Shown piece by piece: positions 50,356-59,570 of a stretch of DNA of 64,000 nucleotides. Position 1 is the first letter of the stretch. Each line of letters starts with the position of its first letter. A model generated the notes under the pieces. It had not been told where the DNA came from. It searched no databases and saw only the letters and a program-made list of their open reading frames with translations. Where the stretch lies: assembly GCA_023458595.1 (NCBI GenBank), contig JAEWYT010000152.1, forward strand, positions 1 through 64,000, given 5' to 3'. This DNA is from Pseudomonadota bacterium (GTDB lineage: Bacteria > Pseudomonadota > Alphaproteobacteria > Rhizobiales > Tepidamorphaceae). The position numbers were made by a program, and so were the translations under genes.

Positions 50356-51759
50356 TCAGATGTGGATCGCCCGTTTCCCCGCCGCGAGCGCCGCCTCGCG
50401 GACGGCTTCCGACAGCGTCGGGTGGGCGTGGCAGGTGCGGGCGAGATCCTCGGCCGAGCCGCCGAACTCCATCAGCACCGTCAGTTCGGCGATCAGCTCG
50501 CCGGCGACCGGGCCGATGATGTGGGCGCCCAGCACGCGGTCGGTCTTCGCGTCGGCGAGCACCTTCACGAAGCCGTCCGTCTTGTTCATCGCGCGGGCGC
50601 GGCCGTTGGCGGAGAACGGGAACTTGCCGACGACGTATTCGACGCCGTCCTCCTTCAGCTCCTCCTCCGTCCTGCCGACGGAGGCGACCTCGGGGGTGGT
50701 GTAGACGACGCCGGGAATGGCGCCGTAGTTCACGTGGCCCGCCTGGCCGGCGAGGATCTCGGCGATCGCGATGCCTTCCTCCTCGCCCTTGTGGGCGAGC
50801 ATGGGACCGGCGATGACGTCGCCGACCGCGTAGATGCCGTCCACGGTCGTCCTGTAGTGGCCGTCCGTCTTCACCCGGCCGCGCTCGTCGAGCTCGACGC
50901 CGGCCTCCTTCAGGCCGAGGCCCTCGGTGTAGGGAACGCGGCCGATGGCGACGAGCACGACGTCAGCCTCCAGCGTCTCCGCGTCGCCGCCCTTGGCGGG
51001 CTCGACGGAAACCTTGAGCGTCTTGCCCTTGGCGTCGACGCCGGTGACCTTGGAGCCGAGCCTGAAGGCGAAGCCCTGCTTCTGCAGCATGCGCTGGAAC
51101 TGCTTGGCGACCTCGCCGTCCATGCCGGGCAGGATGCGGTCGAGGAACTCGACGACCGTCACCTCCGAGCCGAGCCGGGCCCAGACCGAGCCGAGCTCGA
51201 GGCCGATGACCCCGGCGCCGATGACGAGCAGCTTGCCGGGCACCTTCGGCAGCGACAGCGCGCCGGTGGAGGTGACGACGCGCTTCTCGTCGATGTCGAT
51301 GCCCTTCAGGCGCGTCGAATCCGAGCCGGTGGCGATGACGATCGCCTTCGCTTCGAGGACCTGCTTGTCGCCCTTCTCCGGCGTCACCTCGACCTTGCCG
51401 GGCGCGGCGATGCGGCCGGTGCCGATGACGCCGTCGATCTTGTGCTTCTTGAACAGGAAGGCGACGCCGTTGACGTTCGCCTTCACCGTCTCGTCCTTGT
51501 GGGCCATCATGGCCTTCAGGTCGAGCTTCGGGGCGCCGACCTTGACGCCGAGCTTCTCCAGCCCGTGGCCCGCCTCCTCGAACATCTCGGAGGTGTAGAG
51601 CAGCGCCTTGGACGGGATGCAGCCGATGTTGAGGCAGGTGCCGCCGTAGGTCGGCCGCTTCTCGACGACGGCGACCTTCATGCCCAGTTGCGCCGCGCGG
51701 ATCGCGCAGACGTAGCCGGCCGGGCCGGAGCCGATGATGACGAGGTCGTAGGAAGCCAT
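50356..51759 (-). CDS. lpdA: Dihydrolipoyl dehydrogenase (E3)
   Basis: A 467-residue FAD disulfide reductase that reoxidises dihydrolipoate of the 2-oxoglutarate dehydrogenase complex. The FAD motif is VIIGSGPAGYVCAI, the redox cysteines lie in GGTCLNIGCIPSK, the NAD motif is VIGAGVIGLELGSV, and the C-terminal HAHPTLSEA carries the catalytic His. ATG at 51759 follows AAGAGGCGA; the frame upstream is not coding. It belongs with sucA and sucB but is separated from sucB by three inserted genes. Confidence 0.95.
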   Translation of the reverse strand: MASYDLVIIGSGPAGYVCAIRAAQLGMKVAVVEKRPTYGGTCLNIGCIPSKALLYTSEMFEEAGHGLEKLGVKVGAPKLDLKAMMAHKDETVKANVNGVAFLFKKHKIDGVIGTGRIAAPGKVEVTPEKGDKQVLEAKAIVIATGSDSTRLKGIDIDEKRVVTSTGALSLPKVPGKLLVIGAGVIGLELGSVWARLGSEVTVVEFLDRILPGMDGEVAKQFQRMLQKQGFAFRLGSKVTGVDAKGKTLKVSVEPAKGGDAETLEADVVLVAIGRVPYTEGLGLKEAGVELDERGRVKTDGHYRTTVDGIYAVGDVIAGPMLAHKGEEEGIAIAEILAGQAGHVNYGAIPGVVYTTPEVASVGRTEEELKEDGVEYVVGKFPFSANGRARAMNKTDGFVKVLADAKTDRVLGAHIIGPVAGELIAELTVLMEFGGSAEDLARTCHAHPTLSEAVREAALAAGKRAIHI

Positions 51760-51793
51760 TGCGTCGCCTCTTTGCGTTTGAACCTTCCGCCGG

Positions 51794-52408
51794 TCAGCGA
51801 TCGGCGAATGCGAGCCTGAGCCCGAAGCCGGCGAAGGCGGCGGCAACCGACCGCCGCATCCATTTGAGCACGGCCGCGCTGCGCAGCACCTTCTCGCCGA
51901 CGAGCGCGGCGAAGGCGCCGTAGCCGACGAACACGACGAAGGTCATCGCCATGAACACGCCGCCCAGCGACAGCATCTGCAGGGCCGGCGAGCCGGTCCC
52001 GACATGGATGAACTGGGGCAGGAAGGCCAGGAAGAAGACCGACAGCTTCGGATTGAGGACGTTGATCAGGGAGCCGGTGCGCGCGATCGCGACGAGGCTC
52101 CTCGGCGCGGCCCGGTTCTCGGCGATCCGCAGCGGCCCGGATTCCTTCAGCGTCTGCCAGGCGAGGTAGAGCAGGTAGGCGGCGCCGAGATATTTCAGCA
52201 CCTGGAAGGCCAGGGCGCTCGTGTGGAGTATCGCGGCGAGGCCGACCACGGAGGCCAGCATCGCCGGCAGGATCCCGAGCGTGCAGCCGAAGGCGGCGGC
52301 GACGCTTTCCTTCCGCCCGCCGGTCAGGCCGGTCGCGACCGTGTAGATGACCCCGGTGCCGGGTATCAGAACGACGATCAGGGCGGTCAGGAGGAATTCG
52401 GGGGACAT
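51794..52408 (-). CDS. LysE/RhtB family amino acid exporter
   Basis: A 204-residue six-helix exporter. The N-terminal VVLIPGTGVIYTVATGLTGGRKESVAAAFGCTLG, quoted as IPGTGVIYTVATGLTGGRK, is the RhtB/LysE signature. LNVLNPKLSVFFLAFLPQF is the second landmark, with the conserved N-P. It is in the TCA-cycle gene run but has no metabolic link to it and probably came with the neighbouring pair. Substrate likely an amino acid such as threonine or homoserine. Confidence 0.87.
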   Translation of the reverse strand: MSPEFLLTALIVVLIPGTGVIYTVATGLTGGRKESVAAAFGCTLGILPAMLASVVGLAAILHTSALAFQVLKYLGAAYLLYLAWQTLKESGPLRIAENRAAPRSLVAIARTGSLINVLNPKLSVFFLAFLPQFIHVGTGSPALQMLSLGGVFMAMTFVVFVGYGAFAALVGEKVLRSAAVLKWMRRSVAAAFAGFGLRLAFADR

Positions 52409-52422
52409 GAAAGGTTCGCGGG

Positions 52423-52710
52423 TCAACTGGCCAGGCTGTGGAGGGCGGCCTGCTTCTCGGCCGTGGCGCGCAGCCCGTCCGAGCCGAAATCGATCTGCTC
52501 GCCCTTCTTGTTCGTCCAGTAGATGGAGTGTCCGTACTCCCCGATTCGCAACGCGGCGAAGTGCTTGGGCGTCTGGAGATACTTGAATACGCGGCCTTTC
52601 GCGATCACCGGCCGCAGGTCGACGATGCCTTCGAAGCCATCGTCCCACACCAACTTCAAAACGCCGTGAGTGACTGGCACGGCAGAGACGATGCGTCGAA
52701 TTCGGACCAT
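52423..52710 (-). CDS. DUF2442 domain protein
   Basis: A 95-residue protein assigned to DUF2442 from VWDDGFEGIVDLRPVIAKGRVF and HSIYWTNKKGEQIDFGSDGL, quoted as DDGFEGIVDLRPVIAKG and YWTNKKGEQIDFGSD. ATG 52710 follows GTGAGGAAAG, 10 bases after the stop of the upstream nucleotidyltransferase gene. DUF2442 proteins are often in two-gene toxin-antitoxin-like units, most often with DUF4160. Here the partner is a nucleotidyltransferase instead. Composition is poorer in G and C than the neighbours. Confidence 0.8.
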   Translation of the reverse strand: MVRIRRIVSAVPVTHGVLKLVWDDGFEGIVDLRPVIAKGRVFKYLQTPKHFAALRIGEYGHSIYWTNKKGEQIDFGSDGLRATAEKQAALHSLAS

Positions 52711-52720
52711 CGAACTTTCC

Positions 52721-53071
52721 TCACTCCGCTTCGAGCCGGCAGAATACCCGAATGCCTTCACGTCTTATTGCTGGGCCGACAATCTCAATCGAGATATCGG
52801 CATCGCCAATATCCAGATCAATTGTGTATGGCAGCAACTTAGAAAGCTCTTCTTCCCAATTTTGCGCTAGTGCGATCCAATTTCCTAGGCGGGTGCCGTA
52901 GTCCGCGGACGACATAACAATCGCAATGTCCAAATCACTGTCGGGTCGATCATCGCCCCTTGCGCGGCTTCCGAATATCCACACTTCGGATATTTGAACC
53001 TTGCTTTCTGCCCATCGAACCAGCGTCGGCAGCCATTCAGCTAACGAATCCGGTATGCAACGGGTAGTCAC
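52721..53071 (-). CDS. MNT-type nucleotidyltransferase (MntA-like)
   Basis: A 116-residue minimal nucleotidyltransferase. The diagnostic motif WIFGSRARGDDRPDSDLDIAI carries Gly-Ser and the two metal-binding Asp residues; a further acidic position is in YTIDLDIGD. Proteins of this kind act as antitoxins that adenylylate HEPN toxins (HepT), but no HEPN gene is present here. The GTG start overlaps the sucB stop as GTGA, so expression is tied to the TCA operon. The coding region has about half G+C by eye, clearly lower than flanking genes, which indicates acquisition. Confidence 0.82.
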   Translation of the reverse strand: MTTRCIPDSLAEWLPTLVRWAESKVQISEVWIFGSRARGDDRPDSDLDIAIVMSSADYGTRLGNWIALAQNWEEELSKLLPYTIDLDIGDADISIEIVGPAIRREGIRVFCRLEAE

Positions 53072-54306
53072 AAATCCAGCACCAGCCGCTGCGGGTCCTC
53101 GATCGATTCCTTGACGCGCACCAGGAAGGTCACCGCTTCCTTGCCGTCGACGATGCGGTGGTCGTAGGAGAGCGCCAGGTACATCATCGGGCGGATCACC
53201 ACCTGCCCGCCCCGGGCGACGGGGCGCTCCTCGATGCGGTGCATGCCGAGGATGCCGGACTGCGGCGCGTTGAGGATCGGCGTCGACAGCAGCGAGCCGT
53301 AGATGCCGCCGTTGGAGATCGTGAAGGTGCCGCCCTGCATCTCCTCGATGCCGAGCTTGCCGTCGCGAGCGCGGCGGCCGAAATCGTTGATCGTCTTCTC
53401 GATGTCGGCGAGGCCCATGCGGTCGGCGTCGCGGATGACCGGCACGACGAGGCCCTTGTCCGTGCCGACGGCGACGCCGATGTGGTAGTAGTTCTTGTAG
53501 ACGAGGTCGGTGCCGTCGACCTCCGCGTTGACGGCGGGGATCTCCTTCAGCGCCTGGATCACCGCCTTGACGAAGAAGCCCATGAAGCCGAGGCGGACCC
53601 CGTGCTTCTTCTCGAACAGGTCCTTGTATTCCTTCCTCAGATCCATCACCGCGCCCATGTCGACGTCGTTGAACGTCGTCAGCATGGCGGCCGTGTTCTG
53701 GGCGTCCTTCAGGCGGCGGGCGATCGTCTGGCGCAGCTTGGTCATGCGCACCCGCTCCTCGCGGGCGGAATCGCCGGCGGGCGACGGCGCACGGGCGGCG
53801 ACCGGGAGAGGCGCGGGCGTCACGGGGGCGGTGATTCCGCTCTCGAGCGCCTTCAGCACGTCTTCCTTGAGGACCTGGCCGCGCCTGCCCGAGCCCGAAA
53901 CCTGATCGGCGGCGATGCCCTTCTCGGCGAGCATCTTGCCGGCGGCGGGGGAAGGCGGCATCTCCGGACCCCTGGCCGCGGGCGCCGGTGCCGCCCCGGG
54001 GGCAGCGGTTTCCTTCTCCGCAGGCTTTTCGGCGGGCCTTTCAGCCTTGGCGGCAGGCGCCGCCGCGCCGCCCGCCGTGAACTGGGCGAGCAGGGCGCCG
54101 ACCTCGACGGTCTGGCCTTCCTCGACGACGATCTCGGCAAGCGTGCCGGCGGCGGGGGCGGGTACCTCGACGGTCACCTTGTCGGTCTCGAGCTCGACCA
54201 GCGGCTCGTCCTGGGCGACCGCCTCGCCGGGCTTCTTGAACCACTGGCCGACTGTCGCCTCGGTTACCGATTCACCGAGCGTCGGTACGCGGATTTCCAT
54301 CGCCAT
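53068..54306 (-). CDS. sucB: Dihydrolipoyllysine succinyltransferase (E2 of 2-oxoglutarate dehydrogenase)
   Basis: A 412-residue E2 core. The lipoyl domain occupies residues 1-78 with the lipoylated Lys in LETDKVTVEV. An Ala/Pro linker follows, then a peripheral-subunit-binding domain (PSPAAGKMLAEKGI to GRRGQVLKEDV) and the catalytic domain ending in LSYDHRIVDGKEAVTFL with His and Asp of the active site. It transfers succinyl groups to CoA. It is 24 bases after sucA. The gene's end is overlapped by an unrelated nucleotidyltransferase gene. Confidence 0.96.
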   Translation of the reverse strand: MAMEIRVPTLGESVTEATVGQWFKKPGEAVAQDEPLVELETDKVTVEVPAPAAGTLAEIVVEEGQTVEVGALLAQFTAGGAAAPAAKAERPAEKPAEKETAAPGAAPAPAARGPEMPPSPAAGKMLAEKGIAADQVSGSGRRGQVLKEDVLKALESGITAPVTPAPLPVAARAPSPAGDSAREERVRMTKLRQTIARRLKDAQNTAAMLTTFNDVDMGAVMDLRKEYKDLFEKKHGVRLGFMGFFVKAVIQALKEIPAVNAEVDGTDLVYKNYYHIGVAVGTDKGLVVPVIRDADRMGLADIEKTINDFGRRARDGKLGIEEMQGGTFTISNGGIYGSLLSTPILNAPQSGILGMHRIEERPVARGGQVVIRPMMYLALSYDHRIVDGKEAVTFLVRVKESIEDPQRLVLDL

Positions 54307-54330
54307 TCTCGTCGTCCTTGAAGGTCGGGC

Positions 54331-57282
54331 TTATTCGGACAGGGCCTCGTCGAGGAACGCCTCGAGCTGGGCCAGATGCTTGGACATCAGACCCGTCGCC
54401 GTCGCCGCCGAGCCGGCGCGGCCGACATAGCGCGGCCGCCGGTGCTTGGCCTCGATCTGGTTGAGCACCCATTCCAGATAGGGCTCGACGAAGTTCCAGG
54501 AGCCCATGTTGCGGGGCTCTTCCTGGCACCACACCATCTCGGCGTTCTTGAAGCGGGCGAGCTCCGCCACCAGCGCCTTGGCGGGCACCGGATAGAGCTG
54601 TTCCAGACGCAGCAGGTAGACGTCGTTGATGCCGCGCTTCTCGCGCTCCTCGTAGAGGTCGTAGTAGACCTTGCCCGAGCACATCACGACGCGGCGGATC
54701 TTGTTGTCCTTGGCGAGCTTGACCTTCTCGCCCTCGCGATACTCCGCGTCGTCCCAAAGCAGGCGGTGGAAGCAGGAGTCGCCGTTCATCTCGGCAAGCG
54801 TCGAGACCGCCCGCTTGTGGCGGAGCAGCGACTTCGGCGTCATCAGGATGAGCGGCTTGCGGATGTCGCGCTTCATCTGCCGGCGCAGGGCGTGGAAGTA
54901 GTTGGCCGGCGTCGTGCAGTTGACGACCTGCATGTTGTCCTCGGCGCACATCTGCAGGTAGCGCTCCAGACGGGCGGAGGAATGCTCGGGGCCCTGCCCC
55001 TCGTAGCCGTGCGGCAGCAGCATCACCAGGCCCGACATGCGCAGCCACTTGCGCTCGCCAGCCGAGATGAACTGGTCGACGACCACCTGGGCGCCGTTGG
55101 CGAAGTCGCCGAACTGGGCCTCCCACATGGTCAGCGCGTTCGGCTCGGCCAGCGAATAGCCGTATTCGAAGCCGAGGACGGCCTCCTCCGAGAGCATCGA
55201 GTTGATGACCTCGTAGCGGGCCTGGTCGTCCGACAGGTTGTCGAGCGGAATGTAGCGCTCCTCGGAGTTCTGGTCGTAGAGCACCGAATGGCGCTGCGAG
55301 AAGGTGCCGCGTTCGCTGTCCTGGCCCGACAGGCGCACGGGCGTGCCCTCGACGCAGAGGCTGCCGAAGGCGAGGGCCTCGGCCGTCGACCAGTCGATGT
55401 CCTTGCCGGTCTCCATCATCGACCGGCGATTGTCGAGGAAGCGCTGGATCGTGCGGTGGACCTTGAAGCCCTCCGGCACCTCGCAGAGCTTCAGGCCGAT
55501 CTCCTTCAGTTCCTTCGCGGGCACCCCGGTGTGGCCGCGGCGCGGGCCCTCGTCGTCGGCGAACTTGTAGCCGGACCAGCGGCCGTCGAGCCAGTCGGCC
55601 TTGTTGGGCTTGTAGCTGGTGCCGGCGTCGAACTCGGCCTCGAGCCTGGCGCGCCAGTCGGCCTTGAGCTGCTCGACCTCGTCCGCCGTGACCAGACCCT
55701 CGCCGACCAGCTTGTCGGCGTAGATCTGCAGCGTCGAGGGATGCGAGCGGATCTTCCGATACATGGTCGGCTGGGTGAACGCCGGCTCGTCGCCCTCGTT
55801 GTGGCCGAAGCGGCGGTAGCAGAACATGTCGATGACGACCGGCTTGTGGAAGCGCTGGCGGAACTCGGTCGCGACCTTGGCGCAGAACACCACGGCTTCC
55901 GGATCGTCGCCGTTCACGTGCAGGATCGGCGCCTCGATCATCTTGGCGACGTCCGAAGGGTACGGCGAGGACCGCGAGAAGCGCGGATTGGTGGTGAAGC
56001 CGATCTGATTGTTGACGATGAAATGGATCGAGCCGCCGGTGCGGTGACCCTTCAGGCCGGACAGGCCGAAGCATTCGGCCACGACGCCCTGGCCGGCGAA
56101 GGCCGCGTCGCCGTGCAGGAGCAGCGGCAGCACCTGCGAGCGGTCGACATCGTGCAGCTGGTCCTGCTTGGCGCGAACCTTGCCGAGCACCACCGGATCG
56201 ACGATCTCCAGATGCGACGGGTTGGCGGTCAGCGACAGGTGGACCTTGTTGTTGTCGAACTCGCGGTCGGAGGAGGCGCCGAGGTGATACTTGACGTCGC
56301 CGGAGCCCTCGACCTCGTCGGGGGAGGCCGAGCCGCCCTTGAACTCGTTGAAGATCGCCCGGTGCGGCTTGGCCATCACCTGGGCGAGAACGTTGAGGCG
56401 GCCGCGGTGGGGCATGCCGATGACGATCTCGCTCACGCCGAGATGGCCGCCGCGCTTGATGATCTGCTCCAGCGCCGGGATCATCGCCTCGCCGCCGTCG
56501 AGACCGAAGCGCTTGGTGCCGGTGTACTTGACGTCGAGGAACTTCTCGAAGCCCTCCGATTCGACGAGCTTGTTGAGGATCGCCCTCTTGCCTTCCGGCG
56601 TGAAGGTCACTTCCTTGTCCGGCCCCTCGATGCGCTCCTGGATCCAGCTCTTCTCGGCCGGATCGGAGATGTGCATGAACTCGACGCCGATCGTGTTGCA
56701 GTAGGTGCGCCGCAGGATCTCGAGCATCTGCGGGATCGTGGCGAACTCGAGCCCGAGCACGTGGTCGATGAAGATCGGCCGGTCGTAGTCGGCCTCGGTG
56801 AAGCCGTAGCTTTCGGGCTCGAGCTCGGGATGGCTGACCGGCGGATTGAGGCCGAGCGGATCGAGCTGGGCGGCGAGATGGCCGCGCATGCGGTAGGCGC
56901 GGATCATCATCAGCGCGCGCACCGAATCGCGGGTCGCCCGCATCACCGCCTCTTCGGAGAGCCCGGCGCCCTTGGCCTGGGCCTTGGCGCGAATCTTCTC
57001 GCCGACGGCGGATTCGACGGGCATCCAGTTCGAATCGAGCGCGCTGACCAGCTCGCCGTTCATCGGGATCGGCCAGTCGGGGCGTTCCCAGGAGGCGCCG
57101 CGCGCCTCGGCGATCACGGTATCGCGATCGTCGCGCAGGGCCTCGAAGAACGACCGCCAGCCGGCGTCGACGGATTCGGGATTTCGCTGATATCGAGCGT
57201 ACTGATCTTCGATCCACCCCGCATTCGCGCCGTAGAGAAACGACGTCAGTGCGAAGGCTTCGTTAGCCTCTTGCTTGGCCAT
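54331..57282 (-). CDS. sucA: 2-oxoglutarate dehydrogenase E1 component
   Basis: A 983-residue thiamine-diphosphate decarboxylase of the TCA cycle. SFLYGANAGWIEDQYARYQRNP, quoted as FLYGANAGWIEDQYARYQ, is the N-terminal docking segment to E2. IGMPHRGRLNVLAQVMAKP, HLGASSDREFDNN, GDAAFAGQGVVAECF and CYRRFGHNEGDEPAFTQP, quoted in part, mark the cofactor domain. LLPHGYEGQGPEHSSARLER and VWCQEEPRNMGSW lie in the second half. ATG at 57282 (MAKQEANEAF) is chosen over an in-frame ATG 39 bases upstream. It is the fourth gene of the mdh-suc run. Confidence 0.97.
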   Translation of the reverse strand: MAKQEANEAFALTSFLYGANAGWIEDQYARYQRNPESVDAGWRSFFEALRDDRDTVIAEARGASWERPDWPIPMNGELVSALDSNWMPVESAVGEKIRAKAQAKGAGLSEEAVMRATRDSVRALMMIRAYRMRGHLAAQLDPLGLNPPVSHPELEPESYGFTEADYDRPIFIDHVLGLEFATIPQMLEILRRTYCNTIGVEFMHISDPAEKSWIQERIEGPDKEVTFTPEGKRAILNKLVESEGFEKFLDVKYTGTKRFGLDGGEAMIPALEQIIKRGGHLGVSEIVIGMPHRGRLNVLAQVMAKPHRAIFNEFKGGSASPDEVEGSGDVKYHLGASSDREFDNNKVHLSLTANPSHLEIVDPVVLGKVRAKQDQLHDVDRSQVLPLLLHGDAAFAGQGVVAECFGLSGLKGHRTGGSIHFIVNNQIGFTTNPRFSRSSPYPSDVAKMIEAPILHVNGDDPEAVVFCAKVATEFRQRFHKPVVIDMFCYRRFGHNEGDEPAFTQPTMYRKIRSHPSTLQIYADKLVGEGLVTADEVEQLKADWRARLEAEFDAGTSYKPNKADWLDGRWSGYKFADDEGPRRGHTGVPAKELKEIGLKLCEVPEGFKVHRTIQRFLDNRRSMMETGKDIDWSTAEALAFGSLCVEGTPVRLSGQDSERGTFSQRHSVLYDQNSEERYIPLDNLSDDQARYEVINSMLSEEAVLGFEYGYSLAEPNALTMWEAQFGDFANGAQVVVDQFISAGERKWLRMSGLVMLLPHGYEGQGPEHSSARLERYLQMCAEDNMQVVNCTTPANYFHALRRQMKRDIRKPLILMTPKSLLRHKRAVSTLAEMNGDSCFHRLLWDDAEYREGEKVKLAKDNKIRRVVMCSGKVYYDLYEEREKRGINDVYLLRLEQLYPVPAKALVAELARFKNAEMVWCQEEPRNMGSWNFVEPYLEWVLNQIEAKHRRPRYVGRAGSAATATGLMSKHLAQLEAFLDEALSE

Positions 57283-57390
57283 GATCGGCTCCGAGGGGGC
57301 GTCCACGCCCCTTTCTGACAACGGGACCGCCGTCGCGGTCCACTCAATTGGGTACTGAGCGCACTAAAGCCAACCTTTGTTCCTATTTGG

Positions 57391-58302
57391 TTAGCCTTTC
57401 AACACCTCAACGAGCGTTTTTCCCAGGCGCGCCGGCGACGGCGAGACGCGGATTCCCGCCGCCTCCATCGCCGCGATCTTGTCTTCGGCGCCGCCCTTGC
57501 CGCCGGAAATGACCGCTCCGGCGTGGCCCATGGTGCGGCCCGGAGGCGCGGTGCGGCCGGCGATGAACCCGACCATGGGTTTCTTGCGGCCCTTTTTCGC
57601 CTCGTCCTTGATGAACTGGGCGGCATCCTCCTCCGACGAGCCGCCGATCTCGCCGATCATGACGATCGACCGGGTCTCCGGGTCGGCGAGGAACATCTCG
57701 AGGACGTCGATGAAATCGGTTCCCTTGACCGGGTCGCCGCCGATGCCGACGGCGGTCGTCTGGCCGAGGGCCTCCATCGAGGTCTGGTAGACCGCCTCGT
57801 AGGTCAGCGTGCCCGATCGCGACACGACGCCGACCGAGCCCTTGCGGAAGATCGAGCCCGGCATGATGCCGATCTTGCACTCGTCCGGCGTCAGCACGCC
57901 CGGACAGTTCGGGCCGATCAGGCGGGACTTCGACGTGTCCAGCTTGGCCTTCGCCCTGACCATGTCCATCACCGGGATGCCCTCGGTGATGCAGACGATC
58001 AGCGGTACTTCCGCGTCGATCGCCTCCTCGATCGCCGCGCCCGCGCCGGCCGGCGGCACGTAGATGACCGAAGCGTTGGCGCCGGTCTTCTCCCTGGCCT
58101 CGGCGACGGAGGCGTAGATCGGCAGGGTCTTCTCGGCGCCGTTCACGTGGCCGACCCAGTTCTCCCCGCCCTTCTTGGGATGGACGCCGGCGACCATCTG
58201 CGTCCCGTGATAGGCGAGCGCCTGCTCGGTGTGGAACGTGCCGGTCTTGCCGGTCAGGCCCTGGACGATGACCTTGGTGTTGCGATCGACGAGAATGGAC
58301 AT
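57391..58302 (-). CDS. sucD: Succinyl-CoA ligase, alpha subunit
   Basis: A 303-residue CoA-binding subunit. VQGLTGKTGTFHTEQALAYGT-like sequence, quoted as VQGLTGKTGTFH, binds CoA, and GHAGAVISGGKGGAEDK holds the phosphorylated His in its GHAGA loop. GIGGDPVKGTDFID is also conserved. With SucC it makes succinate and nucleoside triphosphate from succinyl-CoA. It starts 61 bases after sucC. Confidence 0.97.
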   Translation of the reverse strand: MSILVDRNTKVIVQGLTGKTGTFHTEQALAYHGTQMVAGVHPKKGGENWVGHVNGAEKTLPIYASVAEAREKTGANASVIYVPPAGAGAAIEEAIDAEVPLIVCITEGIPVMDMVRAKAKLDTSKSRLIGPNCPGVLTPDECKIGIMPGSIFRKGSVGVVSRSGTLTYEAVYQTSMEALGQTTAVGIGGDPVKGTDFIDVLEMFLADPETRSIVMIGEIGGSSEEDAAQFIKDEAKKGRKKPMVGFIAGRTAPPGRTMGHAGAVISGGKGGAEDKIAAMEAAGIRVSPSPARLGKTLVEVLKG

Positions 58303-58363
58303 GAATTTCCTAACTGAAGCGATCGGTTATGCGGGACCTGGTTTCGCGGATAGCGTCTCCGGC

Positions 58364-59557
58364 TCAGCCGTTCACGGCCTTCACGATCTTCTGGGCGGCG
58401 TCGTCGAGATCGTCGGCGGCGGTGACGTTCAGGCCGCTCTCGTTGAGGATCTTCTTGCCCTCCTCGACCTTGGTGCCCTCCAGGCGCACGACCAGCGGCA
58501 CCTTGAGGCCGACTTCCTTGATCGCGGCGACCACGCCCTCGGCGATCGTGTCGCAGCGCATGATGCCGCCGAAGATGTTGACCAGGATGCCCTTCACGTT
58601 CGGGTCGGCGGTGATGATCTTGAACGCGGCCGTCACCTTCTCGGTCGTGGCGCCGCCGCCGACGTCGAGGAAGTTCGCCGGCTCCGCGCCGTAGAGCTTG
58701 ATGATGTCCATGGTGGCCATCGCCAGCCCCGCGCCGTTGACCATGCAGCCGATGGTGCCGTCCAGCGCGATATAGGCGAGGTCGAACTTGGAGGCCTCGA
58801 TCTCCTTCTCGTCCTCCTCCGTCTCGTCGCGCAGCTCCATCGCGTCGGGATGGCGGAACAGGGCGTTGTTGTCGAAGGAGACCTTGGCGTCGAGGACGCG
58901 GATGTGGCCGTCCTTCATGACGATCAGCGGATTGATCTCGAGAAGGCTCATGTCCTTGCTCGTGAAGGCCTTGTAGAGGATCTTGGCGAGATCGAGCATC
59001 TCGCCGCGGGCGGGATCCTGGAGTTCCAGGGCATCGGCCAGCTTGCCCGCGTCGGCGTCGGTGACGCCGGTCACCGGGTCGATCGGCAGGGTCAGGATCT
59101 TGTCGGGCGTCTCAGCGGCGACCGTCTCGATGTCCATGCCGCCTTCCGTCGAGGCGACGAAGGCGACACGGCCGACGCTGCGGTCGACGAGAAGCGACAG
59201 GTAGAGCTCGCGGGCGATGTCGGCGCCGGCCTCGATATAGAGCCTGTTGACCTGCTTGCCGGCCGGGCCTGTCTGTTTGGTGACGAGCGTCGAGCCCAGC
59301 ATCTGCCTGGCGTTCTCGGCCACTTCCTCCACCGACTTCGCCAGCCGGACGCCGCCCTTGTCGCCGGCGGCGGCTTCCTTGAAGCGGCCCTTGCCGCGTC
59401 CGCCCGCGTGGATCTGCGACTTCACCACCCAGAGCGAGCCGCCGAGCTCCCTGGCCGCCTTCTCGGCCGCGTCGGGGGAGAAGATGGCGATGCCGGGAGC
59501 GACGGGGGCTCCGAATTCCTTCAGAACCGCCTTGGCCTGGTATTCGTGGATGTTCAT
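58364..59557 (-). CDS. sucC: Succinyl-CoA ligase, beta subunit
   Basis: A 397-residue ATP-grasp subunit. MNIHEYQAKAVLKEFGAPV is the diagnostic N-terminus. VKSQIHAGGRGKGRFKEA binds the nucleotide, LEINPLIVMKDG carries metal ligands, and FLDVGGGATTEKVTAAF with NIFGGIMRCD form the ligase domain. It starts 13 bases after mdh on the same strand, so cotranscription is certain in practice. Confidence 0.97.
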   Translation of the reverse strand: MNIHEYQAKAVLKEFGAPVAPGIAIFSPDAAEKAARELGGSLWVVKSQIHAGGRGKGRFKEAAAGDKGGVRLAKSVEEVAENARQMLGSTLVTKQTGPAGKQVNRLYIEAGADIARELYLSLLVDRSVGRVAFVASTEGGMDIETVAAETPDKILTLPIDPVTGVTDADAGKLADALELQDPARGEMLDLAKILYKAFTSKDMSLLEINPLIVMKDGHIRVLDAKVSFDNNALFRHPDAMELRDETEEDEKEIEASKFDLAYIALDGTIGCMVNGAGLAMATMDIIKLYGAEPANFLDVGGGATTEKVTAAFKIITADPNVKGILVNIFGGIMRCDTIAEGVVAAIKEVGLKVPLVVRLEGTKVEEGKKILNESGLNVTAADDLDDAAQKIVKAVNG

Positions 59558-59570
59558 CGGTCGGTTAAGC

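Noticed and set aside
52721..53071. MntA-HepT toxin-antitoxin system
   Set aside because: The nucleotidyltransferase motif fits MntA, but no HEPN gene is adjacent; the neighbour is DUF2442.
54376..57318. 980-residue open frame antisense to sucA
   Set aside because: It mirrors the sucA coding frame exactly. Its His/Val/Asp/Leu-rich peptide is the usual GC-rich shadow, with no domain or ribosome site.
57283..57390. sucA or sucCD leader riboswitch
   Set aside because: The 108-base gap was inspected; I found no convincing structured leader or T-tailed hairpin.
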